DNA of 64,000 nucleotides from Setaria digitata. Its lineage: Eukaryota; Nematoda; Chromadorea; Rhabditida; Setariidae. The position numbers were made by a program, and so were the translations under genes. The notes below the pieces were generated by a model. It saw only the letters and a program-made list of their open reading frames with translations, was not told the origin of the DNA and searched no databases. The stretch's first letter is position 1; the number at the start of each line of letters is the position of its first letter. Positions 13,501 through 27,500 of the stretch are shown here, piece after piece. The stretch spans positions 36,159-100,158 of the forward strand of contig RCAB01000216.1 in assembly GCA_003640385.1 (NCBI GenBank), given 5' to 3'.

Positions 13501-16500
13501 TTAAATAAAAGACAATTGTTAGGACCAAGAAAGAGCGGTGAGATAATGTGTACCAGATGAAAAACCGGCCAAGTTGTTAATGTTTCAGTTACCTTGAATT
13601 ATTCCAATCTGCAGCACAAACTTTTCATTCTAAAGCCTTTCTTTTTCCACTTATCTGTGCATTTCTGTCGAAGTACAAGGAAATTGACTGACAAAAAGCG
13701 ATATTTGAATAAAAGATGGATGCTAGTTTTTGAGCTCTTTTTTTGATTCCTCAAAAGAGATTACCTATTTCCAATGTGGAATGAACTAATAGCATTGGAG
13801 TAAAGTGAAGTCTCGAGAGTGAATTAGTACCCGCTCTGTTACCTAATTCACTGATAGAAGGACAAATCGTCGGCCGGATTCTCGCTGATAGAAGGACAAA
13901 TCGCTTGAGCTTGCTGACCTTGACATTTGATCACACTACGATGATGTTCACCTCAACATCACCACTTTCCTCCGTACCCAGTCTTCTACATATTTCTTAA
14001 TTAATAATTAACTGATCTCTAAGCTTTTTGCTGACCTTTGCACCCTCGGAATGATGGCTCATCACTTCTCTCTCTTTGCTAAAACCGAACGAAAACTAAA
14101 ACCTTTATTTATCGGTCGGTTTCACGATGGAACTTCCAAGATTGGCCAGTACCTGGATACAATTCATGGAATGAATATGACCGTAACATCAACACGGTCT
14201 AAGTAAACTAAGTAAATGTAAGGAAAATTTGAGGGATATCAGGAAATAGTGAATAGAAACACCAAAAATTTATTGCTTTTTTTGCACTGCAGTCTGTAGC
14301 CTCTTGCGAGGCTTGTTTCCAGTATCCAAGATAAAATAAGACATATTGAAGATCAGGACACTGCAGTTTCACAGGATGAACATTCAATTAAGGGAAATAG
14401 AAAAGTTGCCGGCTAGCATCGAAAACACTGCTAAGAAGAGAGAGCAGTGGTCAAAAGGAATCCTCTAGGTTCAATTTATTTACTGTAAACATCATCAAAT
14501 GTTTACAGCCTTAATTACTCAAACATTCCATTCCATACACGTGAGTGATAATGGAATTAGACAAGCCACAATAATGTTAATCTTCTGCTTCATAATCCGG
14601 CAGAAAATTCTTGCCCAAAATAATATTCACATCAATGAATTCACTTTGCATAAAGCGCAGGATGAGAGAAAAGGTAAGATGACTTATGAGATTAGAATTT
14701 TTGTGGAACTAACCAGTTGTTCGTTCTCGATCTTGCTTCTTGATCCGGAAACGATTAGCGATGGATGAGGAGATACTTGCCGAATCGTATTCACCTGATT
14801 GTTGTCGCCTTTCCCAGGCTTCTTTACCGATAGCCCGCTCGGACCATCGTTGTTGCTCCAAATCTTTGTCATCTCCGATCGTTGCTATTTCTTCGATTTC
14901 ACTGACATCAAGAGTGACTTTTTTTTCGATTTAAACGAAGTATAAATTAATGAAACTGTTTAACTACTTGAAAAAAATTTAATATCTGATCAATGTTTTA
15001 TTAGAATCCTTTGCTCAACGTTAACGCGATGATGCGTCAAAATCAACGCCCGCTGACCTTCTGAAAGTATCTCACGCCGTATCGGTAATTAGCTGCTTAA
15101 ACAGCTCTACCATTACTAGCCGTAGAAGGAAATTCATTTTGACTTATCTGGGCTTCATATCTTTGTGCTACTTTTGAGCAGTGCCTATCTAGCTAGACGT
15201 TTTAAAGAAAACCTTGGAAGTGGTTCACTTGGTGGACTGGCACTTCTGCTAGCCTCCTTAATAGCTTTCAAAGCCGGTATTCGTTCATCCAGTTTAATAT
15301 ACATCGATTCAGCGTACGCGTGGAAGCAGCAACGTACAAGAGCATTTGCCGCTTTTGCATTCGTACAAATGAAAGCGTGACATTCTAGAACCTAAAGCTC
15401 AAACTGGATTGGATTGAAGTAGGCACCGCAGGTATGGTTATTTAAATAACAACTTGAAAAATTTTGCAGACAAATTAATTCCCATGTTCAGTAGATATTG
15501 AAAATTTTTCCTCAGTGCCTGGAAATACTTCAGGTCCACTCATGCATAATGCACAGGACAAGTTGGTATTTCAGTTCCTACCATCTTCCTCATCTCCTTC
15601 GCTTTACTTCAATCCGACTTTTAACAATATTTCACCATATTTAAACAGTACTTCGTCATACAACATTTACTGTGCATTCAGTTAGGGCAGCTTATTGTTA
15701 TCAGAGAGAGAAGGAGGAATGTGAGTCCACAAATGGCGCTGCATATTTTAAACTTATTGTGGAATCGCTATATTACTGCATGTGCTGCTGCACACTTGCA
15801 TGATTTCCTTTAGAGATCAACAGCTTATCGGATATCAGTTGTGGGGTAGGTTAAACTAACTTTGATTCCTGTAGTCCTCCTGAAAATAGCAGCGAAAATT
15901 GGTGGATGTTGGCTGTCCTCACCACTTGCAAACGGTGAATCCAATGGTAGAAACCGTTCTCCGCCACCTTCAACTGCATATCCAGTTACGTTTACGTATC
16001 GTACTGCTGCACAGTAGTGAAGGGAATTAATTGGATGAAAAGCTGTTTCAGTTCTCTTATCACCATCTATGTATTCTAAGAGCAAACCATTAGACCATAC
16101 CGATAACCTGAAATGTCTTAAGAAAAAAATAATGCCCGAAGTTTTTTACTGATTTAGAAAATATGTCTTCTTAAATTTTTTGTAATTTCTCACTTATTGG
16201 AATGAATCTACTTCTTTCACTTAACAACGCTTTTTCTTTTTCAAAATTTACAAATCCTGAAAACACAGCTACCGATCAAAAATATCACTGATATATATAA
16301 GTTAAAGGCACCAGGAATCAATCCCTTTTGTATCAGCATTATCACCAATCGGATAACGTTCACGTAGCGGTTGCTGAATTCCTTGTAGACCATCTTTGGT
16401 TATCGTTGGTACAGCGCTGCCGATGTACAGTACTCGACATCGGCAGAATGGTACTGCCACCATAGTAAACGGTGGAAACCCTATCAAAATTACACTTAAT

Positions 16501-17103
16501 TAGAAATTATATTTTCACGGAGAAACGCGCTTATCAGTCGATTATTGTAGTCTGGCAAAATTAATCATTTTGTAGATGATGTTAACAACAGCAGATAAGC
16601 TTTCTTCAAAGTTATATACTTGCATACAAACTTACAGAAATCAAGGCGTGACTTGACTGGACTCGGATTGATGAAGACGTTTAATGTTAATTAAGAATAG
16701 GTCGAAATAATTGTGAACAATTTTAAACATCCAGAATATGACACATATCGTCACGTTGGTTCGTTTTAATCGTCCTCAAATTATTCAGCTCATAATTTAT
16801 AATTATCGTGCTCTCCAAGAGTGGCACAAATACAATTAGGAATTCCAGACTGTCCATAAAATATTACTCATATATTTCGTGAGAAGATTGATAAATAGGA
16901 AAGAAATCTATCAATCGATAAATATTACGGATGAATGGAAGAATGAATAAGAAAATAATGATGATAACAGTAATAATCATAAATTTGTCGGTTAATCCAG
17001 AATATTAATGATATGCCGGAAGTTATAGAAAAATAAACTATTATGATCTAATAATTACATATTCTTTTTCTTTTACATATCCAATACGTGTGTGCATGCG
17101 CGT

Positions 17104-17135
<32 letters not shown>

Positions 17136-18056
17136 ACAGGAAGCTGATGATGAACTCTAAGTCTTGATGAGAAGTAGAAAGGAGAGTTAATGAGACGAGA
17201 CGGTAGATATGAGGAGAGAAAGGGAAGGATAAGGAACTGTCGGATATCGGGAAAATGGAGATAGAGAAGGAAAATGAGATGATTTATCTAGGTCAAGAAC
17301 GAATCACTGAGAAAAGTCAACAAATTATCGATAAGAAAGTGTGAGATGATAGCAGTGGGATGCTACTTATAATTTGCTTGCAGAAGAGTCCAGTCTACGG
17401 CTCTATTACTGTCACAAACCAGAACCAAAGCATTCCGGTGAAACACCAACATCACCTGCTACCGGTAGCAGCCTACTTCCTTACTAAACCTTCCATCAAC
17501 TTACTCTTTCTTTTCTCAAGATTTCTTCATAGCAAATTAAAAGATATATGAATATGAAAGGTTTTATTAGAATTTGGAATTCTAAGCTAATGCACATTAG
17601 ATACTGTTAGGATACCTTTATTACATAGCAAAATGAAAATGGTAACTATTAAATAGTAATAAATGATGGATCGGGAAGCTTACTGAAGGCTAGGAAACTC
17701 TCTAAAGTTTTGCCCGAAAAAATAACAATTAGTCCAAATTACAATAAGTTAACCGGTTTTGTCATTATAACGAATTTTTGCATTTGTTACATTGATTGAT
17801 CAGGTGATAAGCTGGAAATAGGTGAAATACCTTGGACATAAAATAGACGAAAGAAGAAATCGATTCAAAAATTGAAGAGCTGTTTACAGGGAGGAAGTTC
17901 CCATCGAAGATTCGAAGGCATATACGTGTATGTCACATACTTGCTTCTGTCACAAGGGAAGTTGGAAGAAACAGGATTCCTATTTAAAGTGGCCTCCAAA
18001 TCATTCCTTTCCAAACTCTTCGCAATTGTCTCACCGAAATAATTGTTCTTAATGGG
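10548..18056 (-). CDS. PTB/PID-domain adaptor protein with proline-rich tail (insect CG8312-like), 5' end unresolved
   Basis: Likely cytoplasmic signalling adaptor. Exons in transcript order: 17941-18056 (tentative), 17420-17472 (tentative), 16312-16480, 15861-16107, 15213-15391, 14714-14901, 12788-12913, 12237-12470, 11813-12144, 11349-11477, 10548-10814 (stop). All join in phase, about 679 residues. The PTB fold spans the third to fifth exons: CRVLYIGSAVPTITKDGLQG, then SVWSNGLLLEYIDG, HYCAAVRYVNVTG, PPIFAAIFRRTTGIK and ANALVRCCFHAYAE. These match, from memory, the conserved core of the Drosophila CG8312-type family; the target peptide is unknown. The eighth and ninth exons are very rich in Pro, Met and Gly (for example PPPSPPPPHLLPPLH), suitable for SH3 or WW binding. 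The last exon has Asn/His-rich stretches and a short poly-Gln. The first two exons rest only on phase agreement, plausible splice sites and base composition. No in-frame ATG was found, so more 5' exons should exist. The acceptor at 12471 was chosen to keep phase and could be wrong. Confidence 0.82.
11513..11690. other. Duplicated block flanking a single N (probable assembly join)
   Basis: A block of about 50 bases running from the A+T lead-in through ttagtcctc-unrelated sequence ccgattcatagttggggg to caaaaattgg occurs at 11513-11564 and again at 11639-11690. The single N at 11565 follows the first copy. The block sits wholly in an intron of the PTB gene, so the coding exons on either side are not affected. 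The pattern is what a scaffold join with overlapping ends leaves behind. Confidence 0.7.
13819..13851. repeat. Short inverted repeat in a PTB-gene intron
   Basis: The arms gtgaattag and ctaattcac are perfect reverse complements separated by about 15 bases. Directly beside it, ctgatagaaggacaaatcg occurs twice, at 13851-13869 and 13885-13903. This may be a remnant of a small element or a local rearrangement. Confidence 0.5.
17110..17135. repeat. TG microsatellite
   Basis: An uninterrupted TG dinucleotide array of about 13 units is preceded by imperfect tgtg/cgcg repeats from about 17088. It lies in the inferred intron between the second and third PTB-gene exons. Confidence 0.9.
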
Positions 18057-18440
18057 CTCATATTTCACAGGTTATTAAAGAAAAAGATATATTATTAATT
18101 GTGATAGCATTATTTACAGAGAGAGAATGAAAAAACTAACAGATGAATGAACAGCTTTCATTGGTTTTAGCATTATCTTACGAGAAAATTGGTCTTCCGC
18201 CTGTTATGCTTTCAACTACGTTATGAGCCTTACTTGTCTATGGTGCACTTGTTTCAGAACCAAAGAGTTTGGTAAATAAATATATTTAAATGTAAACGAA
18301 AGTTTGATATTATTACTTTCGAAGTTCAGTTTTAGATACTTTCCGATATTTTTTGTAAATTTCCAAAACTATATTATAACCTCCGATACCTCTTCATCTT
18401 TGATTCGAGTAACTAAAATATCATTGATATTAAAAAGAAT

Positions 18441-18520
18441 TAGTAATGGTATTTCAAAAAAATACCTAATTATTGGAAATTAATAATGGTATTTCAAAAA
18501 AATACTTAATTATTGGAAAT
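18441..18520. repeat. Tandem duplication, 2 x 40 bp
   Basis: Two head-to-tail 40-base units, 18441-18480 and 18481-18520, each contain aatggtatttcaaaaaaata and ttaattattggaaat-like ends and differ at only about two positions. This is a recent local duplication in non-coding DNA. Confidence 0.9.
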
Positions 18521-19985
18521 TTGACGGAAAGAAATAAAAGTAAAATCAAAAACAGCAAAAATAACGCATGTGTAACTCTAGACCAGTTTTGCAAAACCAT
18601 TATTGGACTACATTTAATACCCAAAATCTTAATCGGCGAAAGTGATAATGGTACTACAACAGCAATTATTATTACCAATAGTAAGAATGCGAGATTGCTA
18701 TGATGATTACAGTGATCACTACAAAATGTGATATTACCACTTTATTATTATTAATATTACTACTAGCAACAGCAATATTTTATAAATATAATATTGCCTT
18801 TATCATAATCACCATCAGCATTATTATGTGACTCGATATTATTTATATGTGAAATAAGAATTACTTAACAAGGGATATTTGTCGACGGTTGTAGTCGAGG
18901 GAAAACGAGAATGCAAAGGTTGCAAAAGATTTCAAATACAAAAGAGACAAACATTTTTACTATTATCCCATTTTCCAGTTTTTGCAAAATTTACACCAAT
19001 CTGTCTTTCAAAAAATTTATTACAACAAAAATGCAACTGCTTGCAAGAAAAATAATCTTTTTTTGTTTTTACTAATCCCTTCTCTTTTGTATGCGAAGTG
19101 AGAAGAGCGTGGAATTTTCATTTTTCAAAAGTGAAATAAGAAAGGAAACATGCGAGGAATTTCCAAAGTGAACTTCCCATTAATTTTTATAATAACATGA
19201 CCATCTAATTGGTGTACTAGCAAAATAACGTAATGAAATACTTGTGATAACCGCTCAAAATTGAAATCAATGATGATAAATTATTACAGAAATAGCTTGG
19301 ACTAAAAATCAAAATGAATATTTTCAAACTATTTGGTATCATAAATTACTGGTTGGATTTTTACCCTTTTGAGCACTTATCATATAAGTAAAACAACATT
19401 TGTCAATTAACCAAATATAATTAATAAAATAGTGTTAAAACAAAGAGCAAATTTAGCAGTAAATGACAAAATAAAACTTAAAAGTGACGTGTAAATCGTT
19501 GTCAGTAGTGCTATGGTGATAAGATAAAGATCAATGATGACTTAAGCCAGACGGCGTTTCAAAAAAAAAACTTTATTTAGAATAGAAATGAAAGATTGAA
19601 TAGGCATATAACTCGAAATCATCGCTCAGCTAAGAACGACTTTAATGAGAGCAAAATTCTGATATCATACTCTTCCAACTGATAAGCGTATGGGAGCTTG
19701 AAAGAAAGTTTAGTTTTCATTTATAACTGGATGCATTAATACAAAGGAATGTTGGATAACATTAAAATTAATTATATGGATTTTCAATTATAGAATTTAA
19801 AGCTTATTTAATCAGAGTAAACATCCCATGTTCTTAAATTTAATTAAAACTTTTTCCTCAAGGAAAAGAAAAAAATCAAAAGGATCTTATTTATTACACT
19901 GCAGCATAGTATGTAAATAGATTTACACTTTAGCATTAAGTAATGAAATTGTACTAATTTATCTTATCTAGCTGCATTAAATACT

Positions 19986-20149
19986 TTAAGTAAACAGTAA
20001 AGTTAATTACATGATTAAAATAGAAATACCCAATATAATTTAGTTTTATTGTATACTAAAATTGTTTAATTTAAATAAACAGTAAAGTTAATTACATGAA
20101 ATACCCAATATAATTTAGTTTTACTGTATACTAAAATTGTTTAATTTAA
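19986..20149. repeat. Tandem duplication, about 85 and 75 bp units
   Basis: A unit beginning taaacagtaaagttaattac and ending in ctaaaattgtttaatttaa occurs twice in tandem. The second copy lacks about 10 bases (ttaaaataga) and carries one T-to-C change. It lies in non-coding AT-rich DNA. Confidence 0.85.
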
Positions 20150-23100
20150 GTAGATTAATAAAGTATAAACCTTTTCTAAATTTAAAAAAAAAAATATTCG
20201 AAAATTATGCATCGAGATCCATAACTACTAGGAGCAAAAAAGACTATGTGCAAAAGCTGTTAATTTAATTTCAAAGTAACAGTAAATGAGATATTACAAG
20301 TTGGCATTATTTTAATGCAGTAATTTTTTAATGCTCATGAATTTGTATAACACTTGAGTTTCTAGAACAGGCATGTATATACATAAATATTTGAATATTT
20401 AAGTCAAATTTATATAACGTCCATAATGTACACGTCAAAAAAGGCATGTGCAAAGTTTAGGACCAAAGTGGTTGTGCATAAAAAGCAGCGGCGGTGCAGA
20501 GGTGATTAGAAAGGGCGTTTTTGTCCACAGTTTACGAAAATTTATATGATGAGCATATTGAATGTAATGTAGTTATTATAGACGAAGTGCGTGAAAGTGA
20601 GGGAGTGGTGAAATGAAATAGTTAAGGGAGGGTGAGGAAATAAAACTCGAAAAGATTATTATCACATTTTTAAAATATTTTCCCATCGCCTCCGTTGCTG
20701 ACGAAAATAAAGAGAAAAGAAATGTTTCATTATAATTTGCACTGAAGTGGGACATTTGGAAACAATTTCACGGTTCATTTCAAATGCACTGAAATTAGCG
20801 AACAATGGAAATTTCTGTCAGTAAAAATGTTTGTTTGTATGCATTACATATCTATGTGCGTGTGTATGTATTGGAATTAATTTGCATTAAATTTTCCGAA
20901 GTGAGAGTTAAATTTCTTATGTAGGCAAAGAAGTGACTATTGCCCTCTAAGCGGTGTCAAAACATGCTAGGACAAATTCTTGTGAATTTCGAGAATGACC
21001 TCTCTCACATTTTTCATCAACAGTGCAAGCAGTATTCTGATCAAAGAGGATAGATGGAATCAGTTGGAGTGGAAGCATACATCTTCGTAACATGTAACAT
21101 CAAGAAACACTGCAGTAGCAAATGAATAATTAACTTTCACTTTATTCCTTCCATTGTCTCAACCCTTGCTGGCTGTTATTCCCTAACGACCATTTAAGTA
21201 TTTAAAGTATTAAAGTATTACATTTAAGTATTTAAAGCTACTACTACAAAGTTCACCTATGAATTTATGGAAATGTAAAAGTAAATATCCCGATATATCT
21301 TAGTAATTCAGATATTTTAATCTTAGCAGCATGATTGTGTAATTACCTGAACTTATTATTTTATTGAATTCTTACGAACCAGTCCTTTGTGACCCAGTGG
21401 ATTATTTGATTTTGATTTTAATCTGTTAATGAAATATTATTCCCTCTACTTTGGCATCTCACTTTTTAAAAAAATCATTTCAACTTTTACCCTATGTTGA
21501 GTTTTCTCTTTTCCCGGAACTGAGTGATATATTTTCGTCATCTATCTTTCTTCACTACTTGACGAATTTATTGGTTGGCAACAAGAAGAGAAAACAAAGA
21601 TTTGATGAGAAAATTCATCACAAATACTGTTGTTAGCGAACAGCATTAATTATCACAATTATTCATTAATTTTGTTTTTAAAAATTCCATTATTCCAAGT
21701 TGCATATCCTCTTCCACCTTTTTATGCATCAATTTACTGAAAGGATTTGGTTCTTTCAATAAGATGATGACAAAGAAATTCATTACACATTACAAGAGGA
21801 TTTCAAGTTGCAGACAACAGTCCGATTCCTCTTTATGCTAAAAAGTAAATGTATTGATGGTAGTAAAGAGATTGTTTTCAGTTTTTAAAAGTTTGAAATT
21901 TCTCCAACAGACATCTACGCCACTCATTAATTGAGCGAATTTATCAGGCTCATAAGGTCAGTATAACAAAGTTATATAACATACCTTGTAATATAACATG
22001 CCTATAACACATCTTGCCTTTTCGTAAAACACTTGGTAAATCACAATGAGTAGGGAGATGTAAGTCTGAATTCACCCTAAATTAATTAGCAAAATGTAAA
22101 TCCGATAAAATATCACCTAATTTTTCTAGGCTATTGTTATGCAAACCATCGATTTTACAAAACTTGAGTTTGTATTTTAAATATAATAAATAATAAGAGA
22201 AAAGGTAACAGTGACTGATGAAAGAGAAGGAATGTGGATGTGAGAGAGTGATCCTTTATGTAGGTCAGAGAATGAAAAACAACGATAGAGAGAAAACTTT
22301 TTAAAATTTTCTATTCTTAATGCTCAAAGAGGTCAGTTCTTAGTTTTTGAAAGAATGTTCTGAGTAAGTGATAATAGTGAGGATATGTAGAAGTTCCAGA
22401 TGATCCGCCCTCGCTCTGACTCAGACAACCTGACCTAATTCCAGTCCATGCTCATCTTAGAATAGTCTTATAATCTTATTCTTCTATTAAAAAAAAACTT
22501 CGGTGTCTCTTATTCTCTATTACAACAAACTTTTTTTAGGTTGGTATAAGAGATGGTTAGGAAAAGTTTCGTTATTTAAACAAATAACTGTCTCGAGAAC
22601 GGGCAGGAAACCCGTTCAGGAGGGCAGAGGACGAAAAAACATGGTAAAGTAAATCTGTTTGGGGAAAAATGCAGTTCTTGATGCAAAACTGAAATTGAGA
22701 AAAGGCAGTAATAAGTTTGAGATTTTTTTGCTAATCAGCTTTGTTTTGATTCTTTCCAATGAAAAACAAAGTAAAAATCAAACAACGAATGAATAACTCT
22801 GTTATAAAAAGTTTTGCTACGAAACTGGTTAAAAAATCTTGAAACCATTTTTTTACAAATAAAATTTTGTCAGAATTTTAAAAAGAAATAGTAATGAAAT
22901 CAAACTTCTCAAAATATTTACTACTACTACCTAATGACCATAAGTAAAAAGATAACAGATGCAGAGCTGAAGCAGTAAAGTAGTTTTTGAGAACTAGTCC
23001 AATGAATCAACAAAATGATTTTATGCCTTGTTCCAATGGTGCAGCTTGCCAAATACTCCGGAAATTGGTCCCAGTAAATAGTCAAAGATAATGCTGGTTA

Positions 23101-24358
23101 TAATTAATAATGTTATCAGCGTTCTAGATTTTCCAAAATCTTTACATTTTTCTTCAGTTTTTCGCCTTTTTTGAAATAGATGAAGTTGAGAAAATTTTTA
23201 ATAAATATCTGAATATTCTGTAATTCTGGAGAAAACCAAAAATTACGTCACCGCAAATTTTTTTTAGTTAAAATTTCAAAAATAATGTAAAAATAATTTT
23301 CATCAAACACATCAAGAAATTCTTGACGTTTGAGAGGAAGGGAATGTCTTTTTTTTGCTAAAACCATTTTTCTCCTTCACTTCTCCTCTTCTCAACCTCG
23401 ACCTTCCTTTTCTCATTTTTTCCGACAATGCATTTTTCCTGAAAAATTCTCTTGTACAGTAAATCGAAGCCGTACATACATTTCCTTGAAATGTAAAAAA
23501 TAGGCAATGAGTCAGAAAGTGTATTAAATTGCGTTACATCTGTTGCAGTGTCCTACTTGAGGCTTGTTCCAGCAAAATTCTGTGGCAAAGGAGATGAAAG
23601 TAGACTTGAAGCTGTTTGTAGTAGTGATCAAACTAGGATGCAGTAAGTGCAGTCAAATGATGTGAACGTCAGAAGTATCTCATTCATCTACATTGCTACG
23701 CCATCCAGCTGATACTGAAAACAATGTTTATGAAACTTGGAAACAGGCTAATAATAATGACTTTATTATAGATTCCTATAAATTTTGCAAGGATTATTAC
23801 AGACCTGCTCTTCATAATAGAATAATAGAAAATCAGCAGGTGAAGTTAATTATCAGCAATTGACGGATTGTTTTATGCTGATCTGGCTAATATCAGTCTT
23901 AGGAGAAATATAAGAAAGCTAACTGATTGAGTGAAACTCCGATGTTAGTGTTTGGAATGTTATAGAGCTGGAATGGTTAATTATTACAAATGGGAAAAAA
24001 ATATAACCACTGAAAAGGAAAAAAGAACTTCCAGGTTATTGTACTGGACAAGGATGAGTATGAGGAGCGAAATGGTGATTCTGAAAACGGAGGAAGAAGA
24101 TAACGGTGGCGCTCAAAAGTTCAATTTCCATAATTATGCCACGACAACAACGACACCATTGGTGACAAGACCGATGAAAATAACGAAGATGTCCGAGAAT
24201 TTCGGTCAATAAGAGGGGCACTCGAAGTGGGGTCATTCTTCGAGTGGGTACGATGTGAGGTTACGATGACAGAAACGAGATGACGATGGGGACGGGGCAA
24301 AGGGAGACAGGAAATGGAATGGAGTGGTGGAAAACAAGGAAGGTCTCTTCTCTGTCTT

Positions 24359-24508
24359 ATGTCGCATCAGCTGTGTCTTTTAATTTTAGTGACATTAATA
24401 GAGGTGAGCTCAACTTCGTCCTCCTCTCCATCATCTTTTTCTTCTTCGAGAACGATGGTCATAAAGAATGGTATTCTGGCACTTCAGACTGAGAGCTCTC
24501 ATTACTGA
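24359..24508 (+). other. Small ORF with signal-peptide-like start, uncertain
   Basis: A 49-codon ORF starts MSHQLCLLILVTLIEVSS and continues into a Ser-rich stretch, so its first 18 residues resemble a signal peptide. Just upstream, one frame at 24035-24274 gives two acidic coding-like blocks (for example VIVLDKDEYEERNGDSENGG) separated by two stops, preceded by a good acceptor ttccag. I cannot link these to a gene or family; they may be chance or decayed exons. Confidence 0.2.
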
Positions 24509-27500
24509 TGCAACTCTTACACTACCCGTTGCTAGAACAATAAATTTTGTAATGGAAGGAATATTAGTATTCCAAATAAGGATGTCGCACGTCATCTAAT
24601 AAGCTGTTATATAATGGATTGAACTTACATTCAAAGGAAATATGGCAAGATATATTTGGTAACTGATACGACTGTTAAACACAGTGCATGTTCATAGAGC
24701 TAGATATGACTGTAATGCTGATATCTATTTGATCAAGCCAATCTAAAGGGTTTGTCAAGATTAAAAAGGAATTTGATAAAAGTTAATATTCACTTGCTAA
24801 GAACTCTCAGATCTCGAAAAAAAAGGAGCTTGTTGGCTTTATTTGCAGCAATTCAAAAATTTATGAGAAAAATTTTACCAGCTTATTGTTTGATAGAATT
24901 CTTCCATTCCTTCTCTTCCTTGTCTTTCATTCTGCATCGGTTCCACATTGTTGCGTGTCCATTTGGGGTTTCGTTTATTGTTAAGCTTTCAAGACCTTCT
25001 GGAAAGTCATATTTAACGCACAGGTAAGCATTCACATTCGTATAAAATTAAATGATTTCGATGGCAGTGAAGAGGAATTTTTACATTCAGAAAAAAAAAA
25101 TAAATGCTCTCGAGATGTGAACAGATTGTTCATACATCTATTCATTTATTGTGGGTCTTATTTAAATGGATTTGAGGGCCTTACAAAGCTTTAAATAAAT
25201 GAATTTATAATGACGTAGTCATCGTGAATAATTTTAGTAATTACATTGTTAGAGTACGAAATTCGTTTAATTTTGCTAAATCAGCCTACTCAATTACAGA
25301 TTGCAATCTTTGCTGTTGGAAAGATTGTCATAATTAATTTATTGTGCTATTATGTTCATGTGACAGGCTAGTTCGTTCATTAGGCACAAGTGGCCGGCTT
25401 CAATAATCTTGGCTACAATCGAATTTGCTATTTGATCGTGAGATGAGGCTACGATAAAACTGAAAACAATAGATAATTAAGAATTGTAAGCGAAACATTA
25501 GTTGAAACTTTTAAAATATACGATAATCTTTAAAAAGAAAGGTAAGGTCTAAAAAAATTTCACGATTTTATTCGATGATTCTGGAGAGAATATTATCCTT
25601 GCAAATGCCTCGCTACAGATTTTTAATAATATTAGTAATAGTAAACTTCCCATAAATAATTATATTTCTTTTCTAAAAAGAGACAATAAGATAAAATGAT
25701 ACTTTTCTGTATACTAAGTAATCAAATCTTATTACTTCAAATTAAAGCAAATGGTACAAAAAAAAAAAAAAAACGATCAAATTCTATGTGAATTTTGCTT
25801 TTTCCTTTAAAAGAATTTATTCACCTTTTGGTACGATATATTTGAACTCACTAGCAAATTATCTCAAGCAAATGGAAAGTATCTGACCCGTTTGCATGGC
25901 ATCTTACTCTTCCTCATGCGATCTTTATCAATATGTTAATTTTATCACTGTAACTTTTTGACAGAAAAGTCCTCAGTGTTCCACTGTTTCTGCTTAATGC
26001 TTCTAAATAATTTTAATTTATTAGAATAGCGCTCGTCAGGACATGCAGGACTTTTATCTGATTAGAACGTTTTATCTAAGTTTACGTAAACATGTGATTT
26101 AAAAACTTCGAGAAGAATTAGCCACATAATAATGCTTTTCCATGATTTCATGCTCTCATTTTTATTTTGCAAAAATAGATTGGATAATTAAAGAAATTAA
26201 GATGTGCTTGGATTTACTCAACCTTCTATTAGATACATATTAAAGTTGAATAAAACATAAATTATTTAAATAGATTGTGAAATGAATGTTTTTTGTATCC
26301 ATCACTTACTTTTTTTAGTTTGAAAGAAAATTATTTTGAAAATCAGAATTTTTTATAAATTACTGCTAGGAAAAATTTCTTTAAAGCTTTTATTTTGTTC
26401 CAGTAAATTCTGATGCATTAACTTTCTCGCTCTAAAAGTAATAGTAATAATGAAAGAATCTTCTTCACACCTTTATTATATCACATTAATCAGACACAGT
26501 TTCTCATATTTCTGTGGCATAAATAATCTGAATGTAAAATACTCCACGTGACTTGTGAATCTCGAGAAAAAAATGTACAAACTGAAGTAAATTGCAGTAA
26601 AAGTAGGTGACTGTATAACATTAGTGCTTCTATGCAAAACCCAGTTTTATTTGATAAATATTGCAAAAATGCAGCACAGCATGCAAAATTTGATCATTCA
26701 TATTTTAGCGCTTCTCAAAAGATGGAACTAGGTGATCCAAAGCAATGTTTTATCTTCAACTCTACCAGTGGCTGCGGAGTAGAGCATTAATTTTTCCAAG
26801 TGCTGAAAGTGAATTCTTCGAGAACACTGCCTTACATCACTGTTGCTTTATTATTATTCCAATAAAATCTTCTCTTCAGAAAGGAAAACTCGAAGAAATC
26901 GAAGCAAGTAAGTCATCTAATGATATGCCAGCAGAAAGCCATGGTTCAACATCACTTTAAACGTTCAACCTGCTATTGTAGAGAATGATATACTTATTAC
27001 TAATGATTGTGATGCTGATATTCAGGAGGACCAACATGTGCAGGATTAAACCTATTTCGAAATGTTAGGTCAGCTTTGTTATTTACCGAAATGTGAATGC
27101 GACAATGATCAGATCACTTTGGTTATAATTGAAATGACATATAGAATCATTTACAAGCTCATCAAGCTTTTCCTTTGGAAAGAGTTTTAAAAAGTTTAAA
27201 CTAAGCAGAAATTTCAAATTTGCTAAAGGTAAGTTTGAAAATGGTTCTATAAGACGTATTCATATTGTTTTCAACTTATTTGCATATCAAAGTTCTCTCA
27301 ATAAACTGAAATATCATTGATATGAATTGAAAAGCTATCACATTATGCTCTGTCTAATTGATACGTCTATACGTACATGCCAACGTAGTCATTTCCTCCA
27401 ACGCTTGTTTTTATGACTATTATCTCGTAATTATAACCGCATAAACTATGAATAGATTATGCATTTGCTGCTATCAAATTTACATTTGTTTATCACCTGT

